The notes below the pieces were generated by a model. It was not told the origin of the DNA. It ran no database searches and saw only the letters and a list, made by a program, of their open reading frames with translations. This document shows, one piece after another, positions 44,062 to 51,861 of a stretch of 64,000 nucleotides of DNA. Source of the DNA: Bradyrhizobium sp. Ai1a-2. GTDB taxonomy: Bacteria; Pseudomonadota; Alphaproteobacteria; Rhizobiales; Xanthobacteraceae. Positions within the stretch are counted from its first letter, which is position 1. Every line of letters starts with the position of its first letter. The position numbers were made by a program, and so were the translations under genes. The stretch lies in contig NZ_AUEZ01000005.1 of NCBI RefSeq assembly GCF_000426245.1, positions 124,001-188,000 on the forward strand, written 5' to 3'.

Positions 44062-46920
44062 TCAGGGACGAGAGGTCTCGGCGCCGACCGCGCGAAGCTG
44101 ACGTTCTGCCTCTTTGAGGTCAGCCGTTTCGAATCCTTCCGTGAATTGTCCGTACACGTCGCCCAGCAGCGCTCGTGCTTCGTCGACGCGCCCATGCTCC
44201 ATCCACAGGCCCGCCAATGCCGTCGCTGAACGCAGTTCCCATCCAAGGGCGTGCTGTTGCCTGGCGCGGTCAAGCGAGTCCTTGAGCGAGGCCTCCGCCT
44301 CCGGCCAGTTCGCAGGCGAGGCCGCGAGCAGCACGGTCGCGCGAGCCCGCAGCAAATCCGGCAGTTCGAAGGTTCCGGAACCGTGCATGGCGTTGGCCAC
44401 GGCCGCATCGATGATGCTGGTGGCTTCTGCCGAGTTGCCGGTGCGGGCGAGACCTTCGGCCAAGGCGCGCGAATTGGACGGCAGGAGGATATTTCGCTGC
44501 TCGGTTCGCAAGGTGGACAACGCTTCACGCAAAGTCTCGATGCCAAGCTCCGTGTCGCCCCTTGCCAGCATTAGCGTTCCTCGCAAGCCCAGGCCGCCCG
44601 CCTTGTACATGGCGAGCGAGTACCTGCCAGCGTAGGCAATCAGCCGTTCTACGAGGTCTTCCGCGATCTGCCGATCTCCACGCCACAGGAACACCGGGGC
44701 GGTATAGACCAGGCAGATGCAAAGCGAGACAGGATGCTCCTGCCTTTCGGCGACGTCGATGGCTCTATATGCGGCTTGAGCCGCCTGATCGGGAAGGCCG
44801 CGGTCCCACAATGTCCGCGCGTAGCCGACCAAGGCTCGCACCTGGTGATCATATCCGAAGGCATGCAGCTCGCTCACGCCGGCTGCCGCTGCGAGCTCGA
44901 AGCCCTTTTTATAGCTGAGCTGTGCAGCCGCCTGGTCTCCCACCAGGTGATAACTCGCACCAAGCATCCACTCGGCCATCACGATTTCCCGGGGCCGGCC
45001 CAGTTTGCCGGCTATGGCAGCGTGACGCTGCGCTGTCGCCAGCGAGCCGCCAAAATCCGCGAGCCGCGCGCGATAAAGATTGAGACCGGTGAGAAATTCC
45101 AATTGGTACGCAGCGTCTCCCATCGAATCGGCAAGGCTCAGTCCACGCTCCAGTGCCGTTCCCACCTCCCCGCTGTCGCTATGACCGTGGTTCGATGAAG
45201 TGGCCAATGCCAGTTGCAGCCCCATTTCGAGCTTTGTCCCGCGATCCTCCTCAGATAGCGCGTGCAGAGTTTGCAGGCACCATCGGCGGCACTCGCTCAG
45301 CATCGACATTCCAAGGAACAAGGGCACCGCCCCGGCGCCCAGCGCCACACCGACGGACCTGTCGCCTGACGGCGAAAAACTCCACTCGAGTGCCGCTCTG
45401 ACGTCACCGGTCTGTCGCGAGTAAGGCGTTAGATCGCGATCCCGCACGGTGCTGGTCCGAAGCCCCACGAGGCGTTCGGCGTAATAGAGCGCATGCCGTC
45501 TTGCTGCTGCATTCGCGGCTCCCTGCTCCTTCAACTTGACCACGGCATAGGCCCGCGTCGTATCAAGCAGCCGATATGAGCTTGCGCTTCCCGTCAGCGA
45601 GACTGAGATCAACGATTTGTCGACCAGGCTTGCGATGGTCGCAAACTGCAGTTCATCTCGGTCGGCCTCTGCTACGACGGTCTGCGCCATTTCCAGCGTG
45701 AATGCACCGACAAACACGGATAGCGCGCACAAGATCGCTTTCTCACGATCCGACAGGAGATCGTAGCTCCAGTCGAGCATGGCCTGCAGCGTCTGGTGCC
45801 GTGGCACGCTGCGCCGCCCCTGCCAAAGCAGCATCAAGCGGTCACCGATCAGTTCTGCCAGTCCGCCGATGCCGTAAGTGCTCGCCCTGCTGGCCGTCAG
45901 CTCGATTGCCAGCGGCATCCCGTCAAGCTGGCGACAGATATCGGCGACGAGGGGCGCGTCCTCATCGGTGAGCTCGTCCCGATATCCGCCGGCAGCGGCC
46001 CGGTCCATGAAGAGCTGTACGGCAGGAGAGGCCAGGGCTTTGGCCGCCGTCAGCGCCTCCCCGCTTGCCGGACTGTCGAGAGAGCGAAGCGGATGAACGT
46101 TCTCGCCTTCGACGCGGAGGGATTCGCGGCTGGTCGCGATGATATGGACGAACGGCGCGTCGCGGAACAGGCCCTCCGCCAGAACGGCGACTGCCTCAAT
46201 CACATGCTCGCAGCTATCGAGAACCAGCAGAAGACGCTTATCGGCGAGAAATGCGATCAGGCGTGATAGCGAGTCCTGCGTATGCCCGAGGCATCCAACC
46301 GCTGAAGCGATGGCCGGAACAACAAGCGCGCGCTCCTGCAGCGCGCTGAGGTCCACGAAATAGACCGCATCGCGGAACTCGTCCGCCAGCCCATGCGCGA
46401 CAGCGACAGCCACCGTCGTCTTGCCCACCCCGCCCGGCCCGACGATGCTCACGAACCGCCGCGACGTTACTTCGAGGCACAAAGCTTCGACAGTCTCGTC
46501 GCGACCAACGATTCGCTGCAAACGCGCAGGTAGCGTCTGGATCTTGCTGCGCTCCACAGGAGTGACCGTCGACTGGCCGCCTTTCACCGAGTGCTGGACC
46601 GGTGCAACAAAACAATAACCGCGTCCGGGAACGTTGGTGATGTAGCGTGCACCGTCGCGACCATCACCGAGCGCTCTGCGCAGCCCCGCAACGGAAACCC
46701 GCAGGCTGGCCTCCTCGACGATGACATCCGGCCAGACCCGCTTGATCAAGTCCCGGTGGCTCACGACCTCCCCTGCCCGTTCGACCAAGGCAATCAGGAC
46801 ATCAAGGGCGCGGCTGCCCAGCGACACCTCCACGTCCCCGTTCATCAGCAGCCGTTCAGACACGGCCAGACGAAACGGCCCGAACTCGAATGCCTCACCT
46901 TCGTTAGCGCGTTGTTGCAA
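44062..46920 (-). CDS. Winged-helix - STAND ATPase - TPR transcriptional regulator
   Basis: 952 residues. Residues 10-105 form an OmpR/PhoB-type winged helix (LGSRALDVLIALVERAGEVVSHRDLIKRVWPD, then TNVPGRGYCFVAPV). An NB-ARC/STAND ATPase follows, Walker A GPGGVGKTT at 161-169 and LLLVLDSCEHVIEA as Walker B; then CRQLDGMPLAIELTASR. From about 480 to the end there are TPR-like helices. This layout, a DNA-binding domain followed by ATPase and TPR, resembles AfsR/MalT-like regulators in which ligand sensing by the TPR controls DNA binding. The last 45 residues, including FTEGFETADLKEAERQLRAV, resemble the end of the cyclase at 18609-21968. Target genes cannot be read. Confidence 0.88.
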   Translation of the reverse strand: MQQRANEGEAFEFGPFRLAVSERLLMNGDVEVSLGSRALDVLIALVERAGEVVSHRDLIKRVWPDVIVEEASLRVSVAGLRRALGDGRDGARYITNVPGRGYCFVAPVQHSVKGGQSTVTPVERSKIQTLPARLQRIVGRDETVEALCLEVTSRRFVSIVGPGGVGKTTVAVAVAHGLADEFRDAVYFVDLSALQERALVVPAIASAVGCLGHTQDSLSRLIAFLADKRLLLVLDSCEHVIEAVAVLAEGLFRDAPFVHIIATSRESLRVEGENVHPLRSLDSPASGEALTAAKALASPAVQLFMDRAAAGGYRDELTDEDAPLVADICRQLDGMPLAIELTASRASTYGIGGLAELIGDRLMLLWQGRRSVPRHQTLQAMLDWSYDLLSDREKAILCALSVFVGAFTLEMAQTVVAEADRDELQFATIASLVDKSLISVSLTGSASSYRLLDTTRAYAVVKLKEQGAANAAARRHALYYAERLVGLRTSTVRDRDLTPYSRQTGDVRAALEWSFSPSGDRSVGVALGAGAVPLFLGMSMLSECRRWCLQTLHALSEEDRGTKLEMGLQLALATSSNHGHSDSGEVGTALERGLSLADSMGDAAYQLEFLTGLNLYRARLADFGGSLATAQRHAAIAGKLGRPREIVMAEWMLGASYHLVGDQAAAQLSYKKGFELAAAAGVSELHAFGYDHQVRALVGYARTLWDRGLPDQAAQAAYRAIDVAERQEHPVSLCICLVYTAPVFLWRGDRQIAEDLVERLIAYAGRYSLAMYKAGGLGLRGTLMLARGDTELGIETLREALSTLRTEQRNILLPSNSRALAEGLARTGNSAEATSIIDAAVANAMHGSGTFELPDLLRARATVLLAASPANWPEAEASLKDSLDRARQQHALGWELRSATALAGLWMEHGRVDEARALLGDVYGQFTEGFETADLKEAERQLRAVGAETSRP

Positions 46921-47151
46921 GGTAGCGACCTCGACCTTCGGTAGAGCAGTTGCTCACGCACACCTGGCGGCGTGCCCTAGACCGATGGAACTAACCGCCC
47001 ACGAGAACAAGTATACGACAATGTAAATCAGGGCACGCAAGAGCCGTCGCCTGCCTCAATTCGCCAGCGAGAGCTCCGCGCGAAGCTCGGAACCGCTTCA
47101 CTCGTGCCCCGAACCTGCTTCCGGGATCGAGTTCGACGAATCCAACGACGC

Positions 47152-47769
47152 CTAGCGCGCCCGTGTCAGCGCGAGCCAGATGCCGCCACCGATCATGAAG
47201 CCGCCGGAGACGCGCGAAACCAGGCGGGTCCGCTGCTTGGAAAAGAACTTTCGCGCGCGGCCCGCGAGCAGTGCGTAGACCATGTCGCTCATTGCCGCCG
47301 TCACCATGAAGGTCACGCCAAGCAGCGCGACTTGCGGGAAGTGATCCTTGTTCAGGTCCACGAACTGCGGAATGAAAGCGCCGAAGAACACCAGCACTTT
47401 CGGATTCGACAGCAGCACCAGAAATCCTTGAAGGAAAAATCCGCCGCGCGGCGGCGGTGGCGGCGCATCCGCGCTCAGTTCCTGGACCGGAGAGCGGATC
47501 AGCTTGATCCCGAGCCAGATTAGGTAAGCCGCGCCGGCGACGCGCACCCAGTCGAACCAGTAGCCCATCGTCGCCATCAGCGAGGTGAGGCCGACGGCGA
47601 CGATGCCGATCACGATCGCCAGCCCCGCCTGCGCGCCCAGCACATTGGTCAGCGCGGCGCGGGTGCCATGGCGCAGGCCGTTGGCGATCACCAGCGTGAC
47701 GATCGGGCCGGGCAACAAAGCGAGCGCAATGCAGGCGGCGACGTAGGCGAGATAGGCTTGCAGGGACAT
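47152..47769 (-). CDS. LysE/RhtB-family exporter
   Basis: 205 residues from the ATG at 47769 (MSLQAYLAYVAA); the longer start at 47826 adds a polar stretch not typical of the family. Five or six hydrophobic segments are visible. Family landmarks: ALALLPGPIVTLVIANGLRHGTRAALTNVLGAQAG and GFLVLLSNPKVLVFFGAFIPQF. The family exports amino acids such as Lys, Thr, homoserine or Leu by proton exchange. A Pro-rich loop (APPPPPRGG) links the middle helices. It is in line with the two genes upstream but 75 bases apart. Confidence 0.87.
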   Translation of the reverse strand: MSLQAYLAYVAACIALALLPGPIVTLVIANGLRHGTRAALTNVLGAQAGLAIVIGIVAVGLTSLMATMGYWFDWVRVAGAAYLIWLGIKLIRSPVQELSADAPPPPPRGGFFLQGFLVLLSNPKVLVFFGAFIPQFVDLNKDHFPQVALLGVTFMVTAAMSDMVYALLAGRARKFFSKQRTRLVSRVSGGFMIGGGIWLALTRAR

Positions 47770-47844
47770 GGAAGGACTCGGCTGGAGGCGTTCGTTGCAT
47801 AATAAAGACGTCGATGCCCGGGACAAGCCCGGGCATGAGCATTC

Positions 47845-48384
47845 CTACTGCGTGTTCATCGCTAATTTTACCCATCGCGCCGTCTCTGCCGACGCCAGCA
47901 ATTCCAGTGCCGCGCGCTGCACCACCGCCGCATCTCCCCTGCCCTGCGCCGCTGCCACCAGGAGATCGCAACGGTGCGAGACGGCGATGCCGATCGCTCC
48001 ATGCGGCGCGCCATCGCCGGTCTTCAGCTCGTAGGCCCTGATGCGTCCGGGCATATCCGCAACGCGCACTGCTTTTCCTGCCTGCAGCGGCACAAAATGC
48101 GGACTGATCAGGTCGACATCCGCGACGCGGTCGACCTCATCGTCGTCGGCGACGCCGGTCGCGCAGTTGCAGAAGCCGAGCTTTGGCCGGATGTAGACCT
48201 CGATATCGCCGCCACAGGCCGCCGCATTGCAGCGGAATGCACGACCGGCGGGCCAGCCGTCGCGCGCAAACGGCCAGGCGATCTCTTGCCATATCGCGTG
48301 CGGCGTCGAAGCCTCGTAGGCCGGGACGCCCGCGAGGGCGCCGAGGACAAGTGCTGCAATCGCGACCACCAGCCAGGCACGCAT
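47845..48384 (-). CDS. Exported protein of unknown function, partner of the LVIVD protein
   Basis: 179 residues with an N-terminal signal peptide (WLVVAIAALVLGALAGVPA). The mature part has six Cys or so, including CNAAACGGD and GFCNCATGVADDDEVDRV, with a run of acidic residues that could bind metal. It starts eight bases after the upstream LVIVD-repeat gene and is therefore almost certainly co-transcribed. I recognise no named family. Its periplasmic location and the secreted propeller partner suggest an exported two-component module. Confidence 0.66.
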   Translation of the reverse strand: MRAWLVVAIAALVLGALAGVPAYEASTPHAIWQEIAWPFARDGWPAGRAFRCNAAACGGDIEVYIRPKLGFCNCATGVADDDEVDRVADVDLISPHFVPLQAGKAVRVADMPGRIRAYELKTGDGAPHGAIGIAVSHRCDLLVAAAQGRGDAAVVQRAALELLASAETARWVKLAMNTQ

Positions 48385-48391
48385 TCGTCCC

Positions 48392-49834
48392 TCACGGCAG
48401 GCCAGCGATGGCGCGCGCCTCGCCGGTCAATTCAAGGATGTGCAGTCCGGTATTGGCGCGGTCAACCGCATAGATATAGCCACGGTCGTCGGTTTCGACA
48501 TTGTTGGTCTGGATCGCGACCTTGCAGCGATCCTTGCCCTCGATGGGGACACAGCGTTTGTCAGTTGCCGGTGTGATCGACGGGATGAAGTAGCCGACCT
48601 CCCTGGGGTGATAGGGATCGCGGATATCGAGCGCACGCACTCCGGCATTGAAGAACGCGATGAAGGCCATTTTCTTGTAGTAGACCGGCGCCATGCTCTC
48701 GTTGGAGGAATGCGAGCCGAACCGCCCACCGCGCTCGCAGAACGAGCCGCTCGCCTCCGGCACGGTGTAACTCGAGATCATCATTGGCCGCGTCTCGGTG
48801 GTGACGTCGGCAAACCACACCATCTGCCGCGCCTCGCCGCATTCGTTCAAAATCGCCTCGTCGACGATCATCACGATGTCACGGGTCTTGCCGTCCTTGT
48901 CATGCGCGAATTCCGCGACTGGCATGCCCGGCATCGGGAACGTCGTGTGCGCGCCGTTGAGCGCCGACAGAGGCATGCGCGATATTTCGGGATAGCGGAG
49001 ATTTACGGCGATCGGCTCCTTCGGCCCGTTGAGCAATTTCTCCCGGTCGACGATCTGCAGGAAGCCGCCCTTGTTGGTGCCATAGCCGAGATAGACGCGG
49101 TTGCCGGATGGCCCCGTCGAGATCGGCCCGTGCAGTTCGGTCGGCACGGCGCCGGTCGAACCTGGCTCCTGGCCCGGCAGGCCGAAATCCCTGATCTTGG
49201 CGGGATGCGCGGGATCGCTGAGATCGTAGATCTGCGTCATGCGACGGGTGCGCCAGTCCGGCGCGCCCGACACCAGGAAGGCGATGCCGGTGTCGCACTC
49301 CCACCAGCTCTTGTGCGTGTCCTTCAATCCCCCGATCCGCGTGATCAGCGCGGGATTGGCGGGATCGGCGACATTCCAGATCTCATGCGCCTCGCTGCCG
49401 AAGGTACGCAGCATATAGACCGCGTTGCGATCCCCCTTCGGCAGGTCCTTGCCGTCGCAGATGCGCACCATCTGCCCGCCACCGGATTCATATTTGCCCT
49501 CCTGCCCCGGAATGTGACGCAGATATTTCGGATGCGCGGGATCGGTGACATCGACGATCGACGTGCCGTTGGGTTCCGGCTTGCCGGTCATCGGATTGAC
49601 GGGATCGGGGATCTCGTCAGTGCCGCCGTGATGGCCGATATAGGCGATCCAGCGGTCGCCCTGATGATGGATGGTAGGCTGGTAGGCGCTGCGCGCCTGC
49701 AGGTCGTTGGTTCCCACCAATCTCATGTTGGATGCTTCGGGCGGGGCTCCAATCTTTTGCTGCTCCGCATAAGCGCCCGCGCCCCCGAGAAATGCAATTG
49801 CCACACACAGCGCAAGTTTGCCGCCACCCTTCAT
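48392..49834 (-). CDS. Exported LVIVD-repeat beta-propeller protein
   Basis: 480 residues with a signal peptide (LALCVAIAFLGGAGAYA). Repeats of the LVIVD type are evident as short strands followed by DPAHPxxI/L: TSIVDVTDPAHPKYLR, HEIWNVADPANPALIT, TQIYDLSDPAHPAKIR and RALDIRDPYHPREVG. These build a beta-propeller on the cell surface or in the periplasm. Catalytic residues are not known for this group. Another four Cys (CDGKD, CDTG, CERGG, CVPIEGKDRC) may form disulfides. It begins a leftward operon and is divergent from the ArsR gene. Confidence 0.82.
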   Translation of the reverse strand: MKGGGKLALCVAIAFLGGAGAYAEQQKIGAPPEASNMRLVGTNDLQARSAYQPTIHHQGDRWIAYIGHHGGTDEIPDPVNPMTGKPEPNGTSIVDVTDPAHPKYLRHIPGQEGKYESGGGQMVRICDGKDLPKGDRNAVYMLRTFGSEAHEIWNVADPANPALITRIGGLKDTHKSWWECDTGIAFLVSGAPDWRTRRMTQIYDLSDPAHPAKIRDFGLPGQEPGSTGAVPTELHGPISTGPSGNRVYLGYGTNKGGFLQIVDREKLLNGPKEPIAVNLRYPEISRMPLSALNGAHTTFPMPGMPVAEFAHDKDGKTRDIVMIVDEAILNECGEARQMVWFADVTTETRPMMISSYTVPEASGSFCERGGRFGSHSSNESMAPVYYKKMAFIAFFNAGVRALDIRDPYHPREVGYFIPSITPATDKRCVPIEGKDRCKVAIQTNNVETDDRGYIYAVDRANTGLHILELTGEARAIAGLP

Positions 49835-49923
49835 GCGTCACTCCCATTGTTGCAAAGCCAATCTGCGTTGGCTGGCTGCACGATAACACGGCTGAATGCC
49901 GTGCCAAAACACGCCCTTGACAT

Positions 49924-49939
49924 GCAACCATTTGGTTGC
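49924..49939. promoter_or_regulatory. Probable ArsR operator
   Basis: GCAACCA-TT-TGGTTGC is a perfect 7-bp inverted repeat 15 bases before the ArsR start codon, in the divergent gap between the LVIVD and ArsR genes. This pattern recurs in front of ArsR-SRPBCC operons (from memory). Repressor binding here would block transcription of the operon at 49954-51753. Confidence 0.62.
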
Positions 49940-49953
49940 CTATTGTCCAGCGC

Positions 49954-50268
49954 ATGGACGAAGTCTTCAAAGCGCTTGCGGACGCATCGCGGCGGTCGCT
50001 GCTGGATAGGCTTCACGCCAGAAACGGACAGACACTGAACGAACTGTGCGAGGGCCTCGCCATGACGCGGCAGGCGGTCACCAAGCACCTTGCGATTCTT
50101 GAAGAGGCCAACCTCGTCAGCACGTTCAAGCATGGCCGCGAGAAGCTGCACTACCTCAACCCGGTGCCGATCCATCAGATCGGCGAACGATGGATCAGGA
50201 AATTCGAGCGCGCCAAGCTGGTCGCGCTCGGCGAGTTGAAACGGCAATTGGAGCAGCGTGATGAGTAA
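49954..50268 (+). CDS. ArsR-family transcriptional regulator
   Basis: 104 residues from the ATG at 49954 (MDEVFKALADASRRSLLDRL); the frame opens at an upstream TTG (49936) that lies inside the palindrome and is unlikely to be used. The winged helix-turn-helix includes NELCEGLAMTRQAVTKHLAILEEANLV. No Cys residues occur, so it does not sense metal by the classical CxC site. It overlaps the next gene by eight bases. The likely role is autorepression of the ArsR-SRPBCC operon in response to a small ligand. Confidence 0.9.
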   Translation: MDEVFKALADASRRSLLDRLHARNGQTLNELCEGLAMTRQAVTKHLAILEEANLVSTFKHGREKLHYLNPVPIHQIGERWIRKFERAKLVALGELKRQLEQRDE

Positions 50269-50722
50269 GCCGGAATTCGTCTATGTGATCTACATCGAGG
50301 CTTCTTGCGAAAAGGTCTGGGATGCGCTGATCGATCCGGAGATGACCAAGGATTATTGGGGCAGGCATCGCAACACCTCCGATTGGAGCAAGGGCGCGAA
50401 GTGGCAGCATGAGGATTACGACGATCCTTCCAACGTCGCCATCGCCGGCACCGTCATCGAGAGCGAACGCCCGCACCGACTCGTGCTCAGCTGGGCGCAG
50501 CCGGCGAATCTCGCTAATCCCGACAAGGTGTCCCGCGTCACCTTCACAATCGAGGAGCAGTTCGGCTCGACCAGGCTGACGGTCGTGCACAGCGAACTCG
50601 ACGACGAGATGCTGCGCGGCGTCAGCGCCGGCTGGCCCCCGATCCTGTCGAGCATGAAAACGCTGCTGGAGACAGGCGCGTCAATGCCGATGACGCGCCG
50701 ACGCTGGAAAAGCGGCAAGTAG
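50261..50722 (+). CDS. SRPBCC (AHSA1-type) protein, first paralogue
   Basis: 153 residues from the ATG at 50261 inside the 3' end of arsR. It belongs to the AHSA1 ligand-binding helix-grip fold: MSKPEFVYVIYIEASCEKVWDAL at the start and FTIEEQFGSTRLTVVHSEL and GWPPILSSMKTLLETG near the end. The helix-grip pocket binds hydrophobic ligands. Similar ArsR-SRPBCC pairs occur in many alphaproteobacteria without known ligand. It shares SKPEFVYV and the GWP-x-ILS-x-K-LLETG block with the next two genes. Confidence 0.88.
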   Translation: MSKPEFVYVIYIEASCEKVWDALIDPEMTKDYWGRHRNTSDWSKGAKWQHEDYDDPSNVAIAGTVIESERPHRLVLSWAQPANLANPDKVSRVTFTIEEQFGSTRLTVVHSELDDEMLRGVSAGWPPILSSMKTLLETGASMPMTRRRWKSGK

Positions 50723-50740
50723 TTTCGCAGGGAGTTCAAC

Positions 50741-51208
50741 ATGTCCAAGCCGGAATTCGTATACGTCACCTATATCGAGACCACGCCGGAGAAATTGTGG
50801 GAGGCGCTGACCAATAGCGAGTTCACCACGCGTTACTGGTTCAACACGGAAGTGAAATCCGACTGGAAGGTGGGCTCCCCGTTCGCGCTGGTCATGAACG
50901 GCACCACGACGGACGTGGGCGAAATCCTCGAGGCGGACCGGCCGCGGCGCCTCGCTTACACCTTCAAGCACCAGCTTGATGAGAAAGTGCGCAAGGAGCC
51001 GCCGACCAAGGTCACCTTCACCATCGAGCCCCACGGCGACCTCGTGAAGCTGACCCTGACGCATGAAGGCTTCGTCGCAGGCAGCAGGCTGCTCGACGGC
51101 ATCTCCAAGGGATGGCCGGCGATCCTGTCCGGACTCAAGACCCTGCTCGAGACCGGCAAAGTGTTCGCGATCCCGCATCGTGCGCTTGAGATCGAAGGGT
51201 TCGAATAA
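50741..51208 (+). CDS. SRPBCC (AHSA1-type) protein, second paralogue
   Basis: 155 residues; GCAGGGAGTTC precedes the ATG. Closely related to the previous gene (SKPEFVYVTYIETTPEKLWEALTNSEF and GWPAILSGLKTLLETGK). The pocket-lining segments differ (RYWFNTEVKSDW in place of DYWGRHRNTSDW), suggesting divergent ligands after duplication. It starts 18 bases after the first paralogue's stop codon, in one operon with the ArsR gene. Confidence 0.88.
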   Translation: MSKPEFVYVTYIETTPEKLWEALTNSEFTTRYWFNTEVKSDWKVGSPFALVMNGTTTDVGEILEADRPRRLAYTFKHQLDEKVRKEPPTKVTFTIEPHGDLVKLTLTHEGFVAGSRLLDGISKGWPAILSGLKTLLETGKVFAIPHRALEIEGFE

Positions 51209-51240
51209 AGATGAAGATCTATCGGAGGATTCGAGAGGAT

Positions 51241-51753
51241 ATGAACATCGATAAATTCAAGCCGGCGATCGTCTACACGATCTATATCGCGTCCACACCG
51301 GAGAAGGTCTGGGAGGCACTGACCAGTGCCGAGTTCAGCCGGAAGTATTTTTCCGGCAACGCCGTCGAGGTCGATCTCCGTGTCGGCGGCGCATTCATGG
51401 TGCGCACGCCAGACGGCGCGCCGCACATCACCGGCGAGGTGATCGAATGCGAGCCGGCGCGGAAGCTGACGGTGACCTTCAACGTCAACTGGCCGGCGCT
51501 GGTGGAAAAGCTGGGACCGACGCTTGTGACCTATGAGATCGAACCGGCCGGCGACGCGGTCAAGCTGACGCTGCTGCAATCGCACGACCGGCCGCTCAGC
51601 GACGATATCCTCTCCGGCGGGCGGGCCGGCTGGCCCGCGATCCTCTCCAGCCTCAAGAGCCTGCTGGAGACCGGCGAGGCGATGGTCATCAAGATGCAGC
51701 CGCCGGCGCGAATGATGGCGGCGCTGAAGGAGCTGGGTATCGCGACGCCGTAA
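51241..51753 (+). CDS. SRPBCC (AHSA1-type) protein, third paralogue
   Basis: 170 residues from the ATG at 51241, preceded by GGAGGATTCGAGAGGAT; the upstream ATG at 51211 adds ten basic residues and is a weaker choice. Core YTIYIASTPEKVWEALTSAEFSRKYFSG and GWPAILSSLKSLLETGEAM. It is the most diverged of the three and has an extra C-terminal helix (KMQPPARMMAALKELG). It closes the operon; a palindromic repeat follows 14 bases after its stop codon. Confidence 0.86.
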   Translation: MNIDKFKPAIVYTIYIASTPEKVWEALTSAEFSRKYFSGNAVEVDLRVGGAFMVRTPDGAPHITGEVIECEPARKLTVTFNVNWPALVEKLGPTLVTYEIEPAGDAVKLTLLQSHDRPLSDDILSGGRAGWPAILSSLKSLLETGEAMVIKMQPPARMMAALKELGIATP

Positions 51754-51766
51754 AGGCGACGGTCCC

Positions 51767-51855
51767 GTAGCCCGGGTGAAGCGCCAGCGTAACCCGGGGC
51801 CACTCGCAAGGCCGAAGCAGGAGTCCCGGGTTGCGCTTCGCTCCACCCGGGCTAC
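51767..51855. repeat. Dispersed palindrome (GTAGCCCGGGT type), copy 2
   Basis: GTAGCCCGGGTGAAGCG and its complement CGCTCCACCCGGGCTAC flank GCCAGCGTAACCCGGGG and TCCCGGGTTGCG. Same family as 5190-5281. It lies between the convergent third SRPBCC gene and the acyl-CoA synthetase gene and could stop transcription from both sides. Confidence 0.82.
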
Positions 51856-51861
51856 GAACCT

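Noticed and set aside
46991-47971. 326-codon minus-strand frame overlapping the LysE exporter
   Set aside because: Different frame of the same strand as the LysE gene; lacks membrane segments and motifs, while the LysE frame shows both.
48440-50038. 532-codon plus-strand frame antisense to the LVIVD gene and running into arsR
   Set aside because: It overlaps two real genes and includes the operator palindrome; no domain.
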